DNA of 64,000 nucleotides from Flavobacterium gilvum (GTDB lineage Bacteria > Bacteroidota > Bacteroidia > Flavobacteriales > Flavobacteriaceae): positions 1-64,000 of the forward strand of contig NZ_CP017479.1 of the NCBI RefSeq assembly GCF_001761465.1, in the 5' to 3' direction. The notes under the pieces were generated by a model that made no database searches, had not been told where the DNA came from, and worked only from the letters and a program-made list of their open reading frames with translations. Shown here piece after piece: positions 36,165 to 44,738 of this stretch (the stretch's first letter is position 1; the number at the start of each line of letters is the position of its first letter). The position numbers were made by a program, and so were the translations under genes.

Positions 36165-36275
36165 AACGGAAATTATTAAAAACAAACTGATAGCAACTTT
36201 TTAGATAAATTTCAAACATTTTGTGTTATTAGTTTATAAAAATACAGCAAACAAATATCCTGAAAAGATTAAAAA

Positions 36276-37373
36276 ATGAGTACAATAAAAGAAATTCTTT
36301 CAGTTCTTGAAACAATGGCTCCATTAGCTTACGCCGAAGATTTTGACAATGTTGGTTTAATAATTGGGGACGAAAATGCAAAAGCAACCGGAATTTTGGT
36401 TTGCCACGATGCCTTGGAAAATGTAATTAACGAAGCCATCACAAAAAAATGCAACTTGGTAGTGTCTTTCCACCCAATTTTATTTGATGGAATAAAAAAA
36501 ATAACAGGAAAAAATTATGTAGAACGAGCACTTCTAAAAGCAATCAAAAATGACATTGCCATCTACGCCGTACATACTGCCTTAGACAATCACCCGGAAG
36601 GTGTAAACAAAATATTTTGCGAAACCCTAGGCCTTGTGAAAACTGAGATTTTGATTCCAAAACAAAATCATATCCGAAAATTAGTTACTTATACCATCCG
36701 TGACAATGCCGAAAAAGTTCGAAATGCTTTATTTGAAGCAGGAGCGGGAAGCATTGGGAATTATGACAAATGCAGTTTCAACTCAGAGGGTACTTTTACG
36801 TATCAAGGAAACGAAAAAAGCGAACCCACTATTGGTGAACGAGGCGTGCTTTCTAGAGGAACCGAGGTTAAAATTGAGGTTGTTTACGCCAAGCATTTGG
36901 AAGCCAAAATAATAAAAGCATTGAGAGAAAACCATATCTACGAAGAAGTTGCCACCGAAATCTACAATATGAAGAACACTTTTAAACATATTGGTTTGGG
37001 AATGATCGGAGAACTCGAAGAACCAATGGATGAAAAGGATTTTCTACAATTTGCAAAAGACAAAATGGGTGCCAACGGAATTCGTCACTCGGCCTTTACA
37101 GGAAAAAAAGTAAAAAAAGTGGCCGTCTTGGGAGGTTCTGGAAGTTTTGCCATTAAAAATGCAATTCAGGCCGGAGCCGACGTTTATTTGACTTCTGATT
37201 TGAAATACCATCAATATTACGAGGCAGAAAATCAACTTTTATTGGCAGATATCGGACATTTTGAAAGTGAGCGTTATACAAAAGAGTATATTGTTGATTA
37301 TCTTAGAAAAAAAATTCCTAATTTTGCAATCATTTTATCGGAAGAAAATACAAATCCAGTTAAGTACTTATAG
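36276..37373 (+). CDS. Nif3-like dinuclear metal-centre hexameric protein
   Basis: 365 aa, the long form with a central insert (about 125-240) of the PII-like type. N-terminal motifs are YAEDFDNVGLIIGD and VVSFHPILFDGIKK, where the first of the usual two adjacent histidines is phenylalanine. The C-terminal part has LTSDLKYHQYYEA and LADIGHFESE with metal-binding histidine and glutamate. Members form hexameric toroids with two metals. Suggested roles include GTP cyclohydrolase-like hydrolysis, but the substrate is not settled. The coiled-coil gene follows after 3 bases. Confidence 0.92.
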   Translation: MSTIKEILSVLETMAPLAYAEDFDNVGLIIGDENAKATGILVCHDALENVINEAITKKCNLVVSFHPILFDGIKKITGKNYVERALLKAIKNDIAIYAVHTALDNHPEGVNKIFCETLGLVKTEILIPKQNHIRKLVTYTIRDNAEKVRNALFEAGAGSIGNYDKCSFNSEGTFTYQGNEKSEPTIGERGVLSRGTEVKIEVVYAKHLEAKIIKALRENHIYEEVATEIYNMKNTFKHIGLGMIGELEEPMDEKDFLQFAKDKMGANGIRHSAFTGKKVKKVAVLGGSGSFAIKNAIQAGADVYLTSDLKYHQYYEAENQLLLADIGHFESERYTKEYIVDYLRKKIPNFAIILSEENTNPVKYL

Positions 37374-37376
37374 AAT

Positions 37377-38156
37377 ATGGCGAATACGAAAGAATTAAGT
37401 GTTGAGGACAAGTTAAGAGCAATTTACGATTTACAGCTAATTGACTCTAGAATTGACGAAATCAGAAACGTTAGAGGAGAACTTCCTTTAGAAGTTGAAG
37501 ATTTAGAAGATGAAGTTGCAGGTTTAAGCACTCGTTCAGAGAAATTGAAAGGCGAACTCGAAGTAATCGAAAACCTTATCAAAGAGAAAAAAAATGCAAT
37601 TGACGAACACAAAGAAGCTGTCAAAAAATACACCAAACAACAAGAAAGCGTTCGTAACAACCGCGAATTCAACTCTTTGACAAAAGAAGTAGAGTTTCAG
37701 GAATTGGAAATTCAATTGGCCGAAAAGCAAATCAAAGAAATGAAAGCTTCTATAGAGCACAAAAAAGAAATGATTGCTACTTCAAAAGAAAAATTAGAAG
37801 CTAAATTGGCTCACTTAAAACATAAAAAATCAGAACTTGATGCTATCATGTCTGAAACTCAAAAAGAGGAGACATTCTTAACTGAGAAATCAGCTGAATT
37901 CGAAGCATTGATTGAAGATCGCTTATTAGCTGCCTACAAAAGAATCAGAAGCAGTGTTCGCAACGGACTAGCAGTTGTTTCTATCGAAAGAGGAGCATCC
38001 GCAGGATCATTTTTCACAATTCCACCACAAACACAAGTAGAAATCGCATCAAGAAAGAAAATCTTAATCGATGAACACTCAGGAAGAATTTTGGTTGACA
38101 CCGTTCTAGCTCAGGAAGAAAGAGAAAAAATGGAACAATTATTTGCAACATTCTAA
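37377..38156 (+). CDS. Coiled-coil protein of the C4 zinc-ribbon (CdsZ/DUF164) family lacking the cysteines
   Basis: 259 aa. A long coiled coil (about 30-185) is followed by the C-terminal domain that in relatives holds a CxxC...CxxC zinc ribbon. Here the first pair reads RGASAGSFFTIPPQ and the second IDEHSGRILVD: all four cysteines are replaced (Ser, Ser, Asp, Ser), while the surrounding IPPQ and GRILVD are intact. The protein is therefore a real family member that should not bind zinc there. It is paired with the Nif3 gene, a usual arrangement. Function uncertain. A good terminator follows. Confidence 0.9.
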   Translation: MANTKELSVEDKLRAIYDLQLIDSRIDEIRNVRGELPLEVEDLEDEVAGLSTRSEKLKGELEVIENLIKEKKNAIDEHKEAVKKYTKQQESVRNNREFNSLTKEVEFQELEIQLAEKQIKEMKASIEHKKEMIATSKEKLEAKLAHLKHKKSELDAIMSETQKEETFLTEKSAEFEALIEDRLLAAYKRIRSSVRNGLAVVSIERGASAGSFFTIPPQTQVEIASRKKILIDEHSGRILVDTVLAQEEREKMEQLFATF

Positions 38157-38164
38157 TACAAATT

Positions 38165-38190
38165 AAGTCCCGATTTATCGGGACTTTTTT
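38165..38190 (+). terminator. Terminator of the Nif3-coiled-coil operon
   Basis: AAGTCCCGA (38165-38173), loop TTTA, TCGGGACTT (38178-38186), then a T-run: a textbook rho-independent terminator. Confidence 0.88.
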
Positions 38191-38202
38191 ATCCCCCCTA
38201 TT

Positions 38203-39060
38203 TTGAACCTTAAAAAAAGCATACGATTCTTGGTTGCCAAATCTGTTGGGCAATACATAAACCTGCTCCATTTTGTGCACCCAAAAAAAGCAGTGCATTT
38301 ATCCTATGCGCTTTTTACCAATCCAAGAGTAGGTAAAATACAAAAGGAAAACCTTCCTGCAATTTTACAAAACACCGTTAAAGAAACGTTCCAACACAAC
38401 GAGCATTATTTCCAGACCTACACCTGGGAAGGAAACGAGACTAAAATCCTATTGGTTCACGGCTGGGAAAGCAATTCGGCACGCTGGGAAAAAACACTAC
38501 CCTATCTCCAAAAATCAGGAAGTACAATCATCGCTATAGATGCACCGGCACACGGACAAAGTAGCGGAAAAGAATTCAACGTACCGCGTTATGCCGAATT
38601 TATCAACAAAGCGGTAAAAAAATACAATCCAAGTATTATCATTGGCCATTCCATAGGTGGTTCGGCTTGTATTTATCACCAATATTTACACCCAGAAACT
38701 AGCATTGAAAAAATGATAATTCTAGGCGCTCCGTCTGATTTAAAGACACTCCTCGATAATTATATCCAAATGTTGAGCCTAAACCGAAAAATGTTTCGTC
38801 TTTTGGAAAAACGCTATCTGGAAAATTTCAATTTCAAACTGGACAATTTCTCGGGTGAAGCATTTGCACAGCACATCAAAATAGATGGAATCATCGCTCA
38901 CGACACTACAGACTCCGTTGTTTCCTACCAAGAAGGCCAAAAAATAGCGAATGGCTGGAAAAAAGGAAAATTCATTACAACCAACGATTTGGGACATTCT
39001 ATGCACGATGATAATTTATACCAAGAAATCTATCGTTTTTTATTTGAAGCCAAAAAATAG
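38203..39060 (+). CDS. Alpha/beta hydrolase
   Basis: 285 aa. TTG start at 38203, the only start that keeps the N-terminal part; the next methionine is far downstream. LLVHGWESNSARW is the oxyanion-side motif, GHSIGGSA the nucleophile elbow with the serine, and LGHSMH the catalytic histidine. This resembles lysophospholipase or carboxylesterase-type hydrolases. Substrate unknown. It is separated from the preceding gene by a terminator. Confidence 0.86.
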   Translation: MNLKKSIRFLVAKSVGQYINLLHFVHPKKAVHLSYALFTNPRVGKIQKENLPAILQNTVKETFQHNEHYFQTYTWEGNETKILLVHGWESNSARWEKTLPYLQKSGSTIIAIDAPAHGQSSGKEFNVPRYAEFINKAVKKYNPSIIIGHSIGGSACIYHQYLHPETSIEKMIILGAPSDLKTLLDNYIQMLSLNRKMFRLLEKRYLENFNFKLDNFSGEAFAQHIKIDGIIAHDTTDSVVSYQEGQKIANGWKKGKFITTNDLGHSMHDDNLYQEIYRFLFEAKK

Positions 39061-39186
39061 GCTTATTTGTAAACATGGGTTCCCGCTTTCCGTTTCAATC
39101 TTTTGTACCGAACCCCGGCACAAAAGGATTTCCACTTCAATCGGGGCTAAAATGGAAAAATTGGTTCTTTTTCAGCTAGCATTAAA
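39061..39186. repeat. Dispersed repeat, CGCTTTCCGTTTCAATC ... CGGGGCTAAAA type, copy 2
   Basis: Same family as 27081-27245: CGCTTTCCGTTTCAATCTTTT, CACAAAAGGATTTCCACTTCAA and CGGGGCTAAAA occur in the same order, with shorter spacing. CTTTTTCAGC follows here and stands before the first block in copy 1. Confidence 0.75.
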
Positions 39187-39246
39187 TGCAAAATCTAAGT
39201 TTCTTAGGATCTCAGAAACTTAGAATCTTAGAATCTAAAAAAATAC

Positions 39247-39254
39247 TACTTTTG
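39247..39254 (+). promoter_or_regulatory. Putative rluF -7 box (TACTTTTG), near-leaderless
   Basis: TACTTTTG ends five bases before the rluF ATG. If used, the transcript would begin at or very near the start codon. Confidence 0.5.
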
Positions 39255-39258
39255 CAAT

Positions 39259-40071
39259 ATGGAAGAAAATCTAAAACGCCTCAACAAATTCATAGCCGAA
39301 ACCGGTTATTGTTCCCGTCGTGAAGCCGACAAATTCATAGAAGAAGGTCGGGTAACCATCAATGGTGCCGTACCAGAACTCGGAACAAAAGTAGCACCAG
39401 AGGACGAAGTGCGTATAGATGGAAAATTAATTCGTGAAAAAACGGAAAAACCCATATATCTGGCTTTTCATAAACCAGTTGGAATAGAATGCACCACAAA
39501 TCTTGATGTTCGCAATAATATTGTGGATTACATCAATTATCCTAAACGCATTTTCCCCATCGGACGCTTAGACAAAGCCAGTGAAGGCTTGATTTTCATG
39601 ACAAATGATGGAGATATAGTAAACAAAATATTGCGCGCCCGAAACAATCACGAAAAAGAATACACTGTAACGGTAAACAAACCTATAACCGATCGTTTTA
39701 TAGAGCGAATGGGAAATGGCGTGCCTATTTTGGACACCGTAACCCGAAAATGCAAAGTAGAGCAAATCAGTAAATACATCTTCAAAATCATTTTGACACA
39801 AGGATTGAATCGTCAAATCCGCAGAATGTGCGAATATTTAGGCTACGAAGTTACCGCCTTGAAACGCATCCGAATCATTAATATTTCACTGGATATTCCT
39901 GTAGGACGCTACCGTGATTTAACCGATGCCGAAATAAAAGAACTCAATCAACTTATCGAGCCTTCGAGCAAAACCGAGGAAGCCAGCTTACCAAAAGCAG
40001 AAACTCCAAAACGAAGAACTGAATTCATCAAAAGAGACGATCCAAGATTTAAGAAAAGAGGGGATTATTAA
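39259..40071 (+). CDS. rluF: 23S rRNA pseudouridine synthase RluF
   Basis: 270 aa. An S4 RNA-binding domain ([21 protein letters not shown], about 6-65) precedes the catalytic domain, with [20 protein letters not shown] carrying the catalytic aspartate and [17 protein letters not shown] typical of RluF/RluB/RsuA enzymes. [17 protein letters not shown] is RluF-like. It would modify U2604 of 23S rRNA. A basic tail (about 240-270) is added at the C-terminus. Convergent with the thioredoxin gene. Confidence 0.92.
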   Translation: MEENLKRLNKFIAETGYCSRREADKFIEEGRVTINGAVPELGTKVAPEDEVRIDGKLIREKTEKPIYLAFHKPVGIECTTNLDVRNNIVDYINYPKRIFPIGRLDKASEGLIFMTNDGDIVNKILRARNNHEKEYTVTVNKPITDRFIERMGNGVPILDTVTRKCKVEQISKYIFKIILTQGLNRQIRRMCEYLGYEVTALKRIRIINISLDIPVGRYRDLTDAEIKELNQLIEPSSKTEEASLPKAETPKRRTEFIKRDDPRFKKRGDY

Positions 40072-40103
40072 ATCCCTTTTTTATAGAATGGTAAATTGTA
40101 ATA

Positions 40104-40145
40104 AAACTAAACCACCTACAGTGAAAGTACAAGGTGGCTTAGTTT
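40104..40145. terminator. Hairpin between rluF and thioredoxin gene
   Basis: AAACTAAACCACCT (40104-40117) pairs with AGGTGGCTTAGTTT (40132-40145) at 13 of 14 positions. It lies between convergent genes; the T-content is modest but it could terminate both. Confidence 0.65.
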
Positions 40146-40166
40146 AAAGTTTGGCTGAGAGGATTA

Positions 40167-41360
40167 TTATATTTTTTTAAGTATTGCAGTGTTTTTCACT
40201 GTATCAATATGGGGAATATAATTCCTTGAATTAATCATTGTTTCAAGTTCTGATTCACTCAATACTTTTCCATTCTCATCTTTCCAAATCATTGAATTAG
40301 GAATCTTAATTGTTGTTCCTTTTTTTTCTTGCTTAACATCTAAACTTGGAGCTGATAATATTTCTGAAAGTTTGTTATTTAAATCTTCACCACGTAAATT
40401 TCGACCAATCACAAAACCATTTCTATCAATAAGAATATTTTCAGGAATTGTGTTTATATGATACAACAAAGCGGCTTTATTACTACTCCTTCCTTTCAAA
40501 TCACTTACATGTTCCCAATTCAATCCGTCTTTTTGAATTGCTTTGAGCCAACTATCTTTATTGTCGTCTAATGAAACGGCAAAAATTTCAAACCCACTCG
40601 ATTTAAATTTATTATACGTATTGACAAGATTGGGATTTTCCGCGCGACAAGGCGAACACCACGAAGCCCAAAACTCAAGCAACACAACTTTTCCGTTGAG
40701 ATCTGAAAGCTTTTTTTCTATCTCATTTTGATTCTTCATAGAAAAATCTCTATATTTTTCTCCAATCTCGATTGCTTTTAAGTCATTTAAATCCAATAAC
40801 AAACTAGAAATTCTTTTACCGTATTCAGACTTTTTATTTTCATCAGACATCTTCGAAAATAGTTCTGTAGATTTTTTCTTTCCAAAGACAGATGCCATAA
40901 TAGAAAGGTTATGAGCACTCAAAATAGAATTGGGATTATTTTGAATAAATTTCATTTCATTTTCAACAATTTCTTCATAGGTTTTAAGAGCTCTCATTTC
41001 CTTTCTAAGTACTCCTACTAAACTATCTGTTTTAGAACCAGTAATAACAGCATTACTAAAACTGTTTTCTGTAGAGTTGAATGTCATGGTATTTCTTTCT
41101 AGCCAGATTGTTTTAGTACCTAAATTTCTGTTAAAAAGAACAGTTTGGATTGGAAATACACCTATTTTAGTTTTAAACAAAAAAGTATTATTCTTGACAA
41201 CAGATGAATCCATTTTTTTTTCTGTCAATGAATTTACTAATAACAATACCGTTCCGTCGGCTATATCTTTCGTTTTTCCATGTAGTGAAAATTTAGAGTT
41301 ATTTTGACTAAAACAAGAGATCGATACTATTGTAAAGAGGAATGATAATGTTTTTTTCAT
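40167..41360 (-). CDS. TlpA-family thiol-disulfide oxidoreductase with DUF4369-like N-terminus
   Basis: 397 aa. Signal peptide (MKKTLSFLFTIVSISCFSQ), a beta-rich N-terminal DUF4369-like domain (about 22-110), a helical middle and a thioredoxin domain (about 210-345) with LEFWASWCSPCRAENP. It probably acts in the periplasm on disulfides, as usual for the phylum. It lies 43 bases downstream of the outer-membrane barrel gene and is likely in the same operon. Confidence 0.9.
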   Translation of the reverse strand: MKKTLSFLFTIVSISCFSQNNSKFSLHGKTKDIADGTVLLLVNSLTEKKMDSSVVKNNTFLFKTKIGVFPIQTVLFNRNLGTKTIWLERNTMTFNSTENSFSNAVITGSKTDSLVGVLRKEMRALKTYEEIVENEMKFIQNNPNSILSAHNLSIMASVFGKKKSTELFSKMSDENKKSEYGKRISSLLLDLNDLKAIEIGEKYRDFSMKNQNEIEKKLSDLNGKVVLLEFWASWCSPCRAENPNLVNTYNKFKSSGFEIFAVSLDDNKDSWLKAIQKDGLNWEHVSDLKGRSSNKAALLYHINTIPENILIDRNGFVIGRNLRGEDLNNKLSEILSAPSLDVKQEKKGTTIKIPNSMIWKDENGKVLSESELETMINSRNYIPHIDTVKNTAILKKI

Positions 41361-41403
41361 AGCTACAATTATATTAATTTAAAATCTGAATTATACATAA
41401 TGA

Positions 41404-44226
41404 CTATTTTTTTTCAGGTGCTTTTTGTTGTGTTTTTTGCTCTAGTTTTAGTTCCGGTTTTTGTTCTGGCTTTTGTACCGGTTTTTCTTCTTCCAATTTC
41501 ACTCCAAACTTCTTGAATTTATATGTTATCGAGAACATTCCGTAACGTTTTAAAACGGTGTTTTGCGCATCAACAATAGAGGTTGCTGATATGGTTCGTG
41601 TGGCACTTTGATTTTGGTTCAAAATATCATACACTTTAAATTTGAAAATCCATTGATCCTCTTTGCTTTTGTAGGACAAACTGGTATTCCACAAATAGAA
41701 ATCTTTTTTGAAACCTCCCGAAATATTCGAACTGTAGTTGTATCCAAAATCATTCCCCAAAACCCATTGTTTATAGAAATAATTCGTCGCCTCTATCTTG
41801 AATTCGTGTTCTCTGTTGGATGTTTCGTCAATTCTATAATTGTTATAATCTGTTTTTCTAATTGTAAAATAGTATGTAGGGCGCAGTGTAAAAAATTCTC
41901 CGTAATCATACGAGAAAGAAAATCCTGGGGTGACACTTTTTATCTCCGCCGAATATAACCTAGCATTGGTAAATCCTTGTTGAAAACCATATCCTGTATT
42001 CAAATCCAAACCGTATTTATAGGTATTCAGTCCTTTTTTTATGGTTTTATTCCAATTCCCACCTAGGCTAAGATTATAATTTCCTGAAATATTAACATAG
42101 GTCGTTTTTTGTTTTCCATTTGCATCATAAATCGAAGTGGTAGCAATACCGCTGTCTGAATAACTACCATTAGAATAAATGGAATAACTTGAAAGACCTG
42201 CGGTATTCTGACTTCTTAAACTAACACTGGCATAGTGACTTTTCCCTATGTCCAAATTATTATTTCCAACAACCGTATTCAAAGGATTGGAAAGATTTTC
42301 GACTGGCAAAAGCTGTTGAGCGGTGGGTAAAGAATACGAACGATTGTAATAGCCGTTAATACTCTTTGATTTTGTAATATTATAATTAAAATTCAAACTC
42401 CCTTCCGGCAAAGCATAGTTTTTTGACAAATTGGTATTGGTATCTAAATAATTTGAAAAATTATCTGTTTCTACAAAATACGTCCCTAGCGAAACCCTAA
42501 AATAGCCTTTCTTTTTACGGAGCATTAATCCGGCACTAGGTGAAAACCGAGATGATTTCGATTCAAAATAATTTGACAACAATTCATTCCTATCCGAATA
42601 CTTACCCGCTGCAGTATCAAAATCAAAAGTATTGTTATCATCTTTCCCTTTGGCCCAATTTGTCATTGTCCCAACAAAAACAGACAAAGAATCGGTAATA
42701 GGCTCCGTATATTGAAGATTAAAAGAAAGATTATCATTGGTTCTTTTCGCCAACACATTTTGGTTCCGAATATCATCTGGAGTTGCGTTTTGATAAAACA
42801 AAGTTGCCGAATTATTTATCGAATTGGATTCACTTATCGAATTATTATTTTGCAAATAAGCGCTAAAATACCTTCCTTTTTTCTTAAAGCCTTTAAAAAA
42901 ACCCATAAAATTATTAAAATTTCCCGATTCGCTATGAGAATTAACTTTGGAACTGTTCTCATTCATCAAATTATTGTTATCGTCCCGTGAGGCAGCCTGA
43001 TAGGCAGAACTACTATTCGTTGTTGTTTTTGCAAAACGCGGAGCTAGATAAATATTTGTTTTGTCATCTATTTTATATTGAAATTCGCCATTAAAATCAT
43101 GCCCTTCAGTCAATTGGTTGCTCTTACTTTCTGATTCGGTGAAAATGTTTCCTGTTGGCAAAAAGTCTGCTCTGGATGTTTTGTTTTTATTTTCATTGTC
43201 CAAATTCTTATAGTTGTAAGCGGTGTGTGCACTTAATTTTTTTGTCCATTCGTCATCATAATTCAATCCCGCTGTTGTTGAACGGGTTATCCCTGTTGGA
43301 GCAGAATTACCATTCCCATAAGAAATACGTGGCCCCGAAATATTTCGGCCACCACCCATATTATCAAAAACATCATCCATAGAGAATCCTGTCGCATTGA
43401 TATTGTTAGACGAAACAATTGCAGTAACACGGCGTTTGTTTTTGAAATAACTGGCAATTCCACTGGTTTCATAACGATCATTGGTACCATAGCCACCCAT
43501 GAATTTTCCAAAAACTCCTTTGTTTTTATCTTCCTTCAAAACAAAATTGATAGTCGAACTATTAGAAGTCGATTCTTGCTTGGTCATTTCTTCTTCCTTG
43601 GTTTTGGTGTTCGAAACCTGTACTTTTTTTACCATGTCTGCAGATAAATTCTGAAGCGCAATTTTCCCGTCTTCGCTAAAAAACGGTTTTCCGTTAACCA
43701 ATATTTTGTCAACAGCTTTTCCGTTGATGGTGATATTCTTATTCCCATCAATTTGTGCTCCGGGCAATTGCCGAATCAAAGCTTCGATATTCGCATCTGG
43801 GCGCACCTTGAACGAGGATGCGTTAAATTCCAAAGTGTCTTTCTTGATTTTGACTGGAGGCGCATCGCTTTTCACGACCACTTCCGAAAGTTGAATTTGC
43901 TTTTTTGAAAGAGGCAAAACGTTAAAATCTCTATTTTCAGTAGCCGAATTTTCCTTGATTTTAAGATTTTCGTAACCAGTGGCAGATGTTTTCAAGAAAA
44001 AAGGAACAGTTATCTTTTTGGTTTCAAACTTGAAAATTCCATTTTTATCCGAAACTGTATAACTTATTATAGCAGAATCTTTTACTGTCGTAAGATAAAC
44101 GGTTGCGTCTTCGATTGGAGCTGAAGTTTCCTTGTCGATGAGTTTTCCCTTGAGCATTATTTTGCTTTGAGCATTAGCTAAAAGACTAAAAAAGCACGTT
44201 ATTATCAGTAAGTAGATTTTATTCAT
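41404..44226 (-). CDS. Outer-membrane beta-barrel protein, TonB-dependent receptor-like
   Basis: 940 aa. Signal peptide, then a carboxypeptidase-D-like domain (MLKGKLIDKETSAPIEDATVYL, about 24-110), a plug-like domain with IEALIRQLPGAQIDGNKNITINGKAVDKILVNGKPFF split over about 145-185, and a long barrel with many aromatic strands. The tail (about 915-940) is a degenerate repeat of lysine, proline, glutamine and glutamate (QKPEQKPELK), replacing a normal barrel C-terminus. Substrate unknown. The pairing with a TlpA-type protein is common. Confidence 0.88.
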   Translation of the reverse strand: MNKIYLLIITCFFSLLANAQSKIMLKGKLIDKETSAPIEDATVYLTTVKDSAIISYTVSDKNGIFKFETKKITVPFFLKTSATGYENLKIKENSATENRDFNVLPLSKKQIQLSEVVVKSDAPPVKIKKDTLEFNASSFKVRPDANIEALIRQLPGAQIDGNKNITINGKAVDKILVNGKPFFSEDGKIALQNLSADMVKKVQVSNTKTKEEEMTKQESTSNSSTINFVLKEDKNKGVFGKFMGGYGTNDRYETSGIASYFKNKRRVTAIVSSNNINATGFSMDDVFDNMGGGRNISGPRISYGNGNSAPTGITRSTTAGLNYDDEWTKKLSAHTAYNYKNLDNENKNKTSRADFLPTGNIFTESESKSNQLTEGHDFNGEFQYKIDDKTNIYLAPRFAKTTTNSSSAYQAASRDDNNNLMNENSSKVNSHSESGNFNNFMGFFKGFKKKGRYFSAYLQNNNSISESNSINNSATLFYQNATPDDIRNQNVLAKRTNDNLSFNLQYTEPITDSLSVFVGTMTNWAKGKDDNNTFDFDTAAGKYSDRNELLSNYFESKSSRFSPSAGLMLRKKKGYFRVSLGTYFVETDNFSNYLDTNTNLSKNYALPEGSLNFNYNITKSKSINGYYNRSYSLPTAQQLLPVENLSNPLNTVVGNNNLDIGKSHYASVSLRSQNTAGLSSYSIYSNGSYSDSGIATTSIYDANGKQKTTYVNISGNYNLSLGGNWNKTIKKGLNTYKYGLDLNTGYGFQQGFTNARLYSAEIKSVTPGFSFSYDYGEFFTLRPTYYFTIRKTDYNNYRIDETSNREHEFKIEATNYFYKQWVLGNDFGYNYSSNISGGFKKDFYLWNTSLSYKSKEDQWIFKFKVYDILNQNQSATRTISATSIVDAQNTVLKRYGMFSITYKFKKFGVKLEEEKPVQKPEQKPELKLEQKTQQKAPEKK

Positions 44227-44228
44227 GA

Positions 44229-44384
44229 TTATAATTTATTTCGTTTTACGTGCCTTATCTGTTCATTTTTAAAAATGCTATTTTCCTGTGTACGAACACA
44301 AAACATTGGCTTTTTAATTATTTTTTGAAAAAGAAAGCTACACATTGGCAATAGCATAACAAGCAAAAGAAAGGTTTTTTCCAT
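44229..44384 (-). CDS. Possible small hydrophobic protein or leader peptide
   Basis: A 51-codon frame starts MEKTFLLLVMLLPMCSFLF, like a signal peptide, continues with basic residues and stops two bases before the ATG of the barrel gene. The short spacing would allow coupling. It may also be chance in AT-rich DNA, and no relative is known to me. Confidence 0.25.
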   Translation of the reverse strand: MEKTFLLLVMLLPMCSFLFQKIIKKPMFCVRTQENSIFKNEQIRHVKRNKL

Positions 44385-44506
44385 AATAGTTTACCGTTTG
44401 AGGATTGGTTTTTTTGTAAGTTTTTTTTAATAATTTTCAAACATAGTCATAAACAAAACATAAATATTACAACAAAACGTTAAAATCTGTGTAAAATTAA
44501 TATGAC

Positions 44507-44721
44507 ATTATTTAACATTTCATTCAGAAATGGACGAATTGTGGACTTTTGAAAATAATTCAATAATATTATGAAGCAAATGTAAATACACTATTGCTAG
44601 GAAATCCTGCACTTCTTGAATTTGGTAATATCTATCTTGAATCAAACAAAAGGCAATAAAAGCTAACACAGTATTATTTAACATTTAACTCAGAAATAAG
44701 CAAATTGCAGACTATTAGAAA
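44507..44721. repeat. Diverged direct repeat pair
   Basis: Two segments of about 48 bases (44507-44554 and 44673-44721) both begin ATTATTTAACATTT, continue with CAGAAAT, then AATTG and GGAC/AGAC, and end near GAAA. Identity is roughly two thirds by eye; the spacing is 166 bases. Confidence 0.5.
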
Positions 44722-44738
44722 TTAATTTTGTCAAAACT

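Larger units (their letters stand above)
44227..44738. other. 512-bp region between the frameshifted gene and the barrel gene
   Basis: It holds a possible 51-codon frame directly before the barrel gene (44229-44384) and two diverged direct repeats of about 48 bases (44507-44554 and 44673-44721). Nothing else is recognised; it is AT-rich and probably contains the promoter of the barrel operon. Confidence 0.55.
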
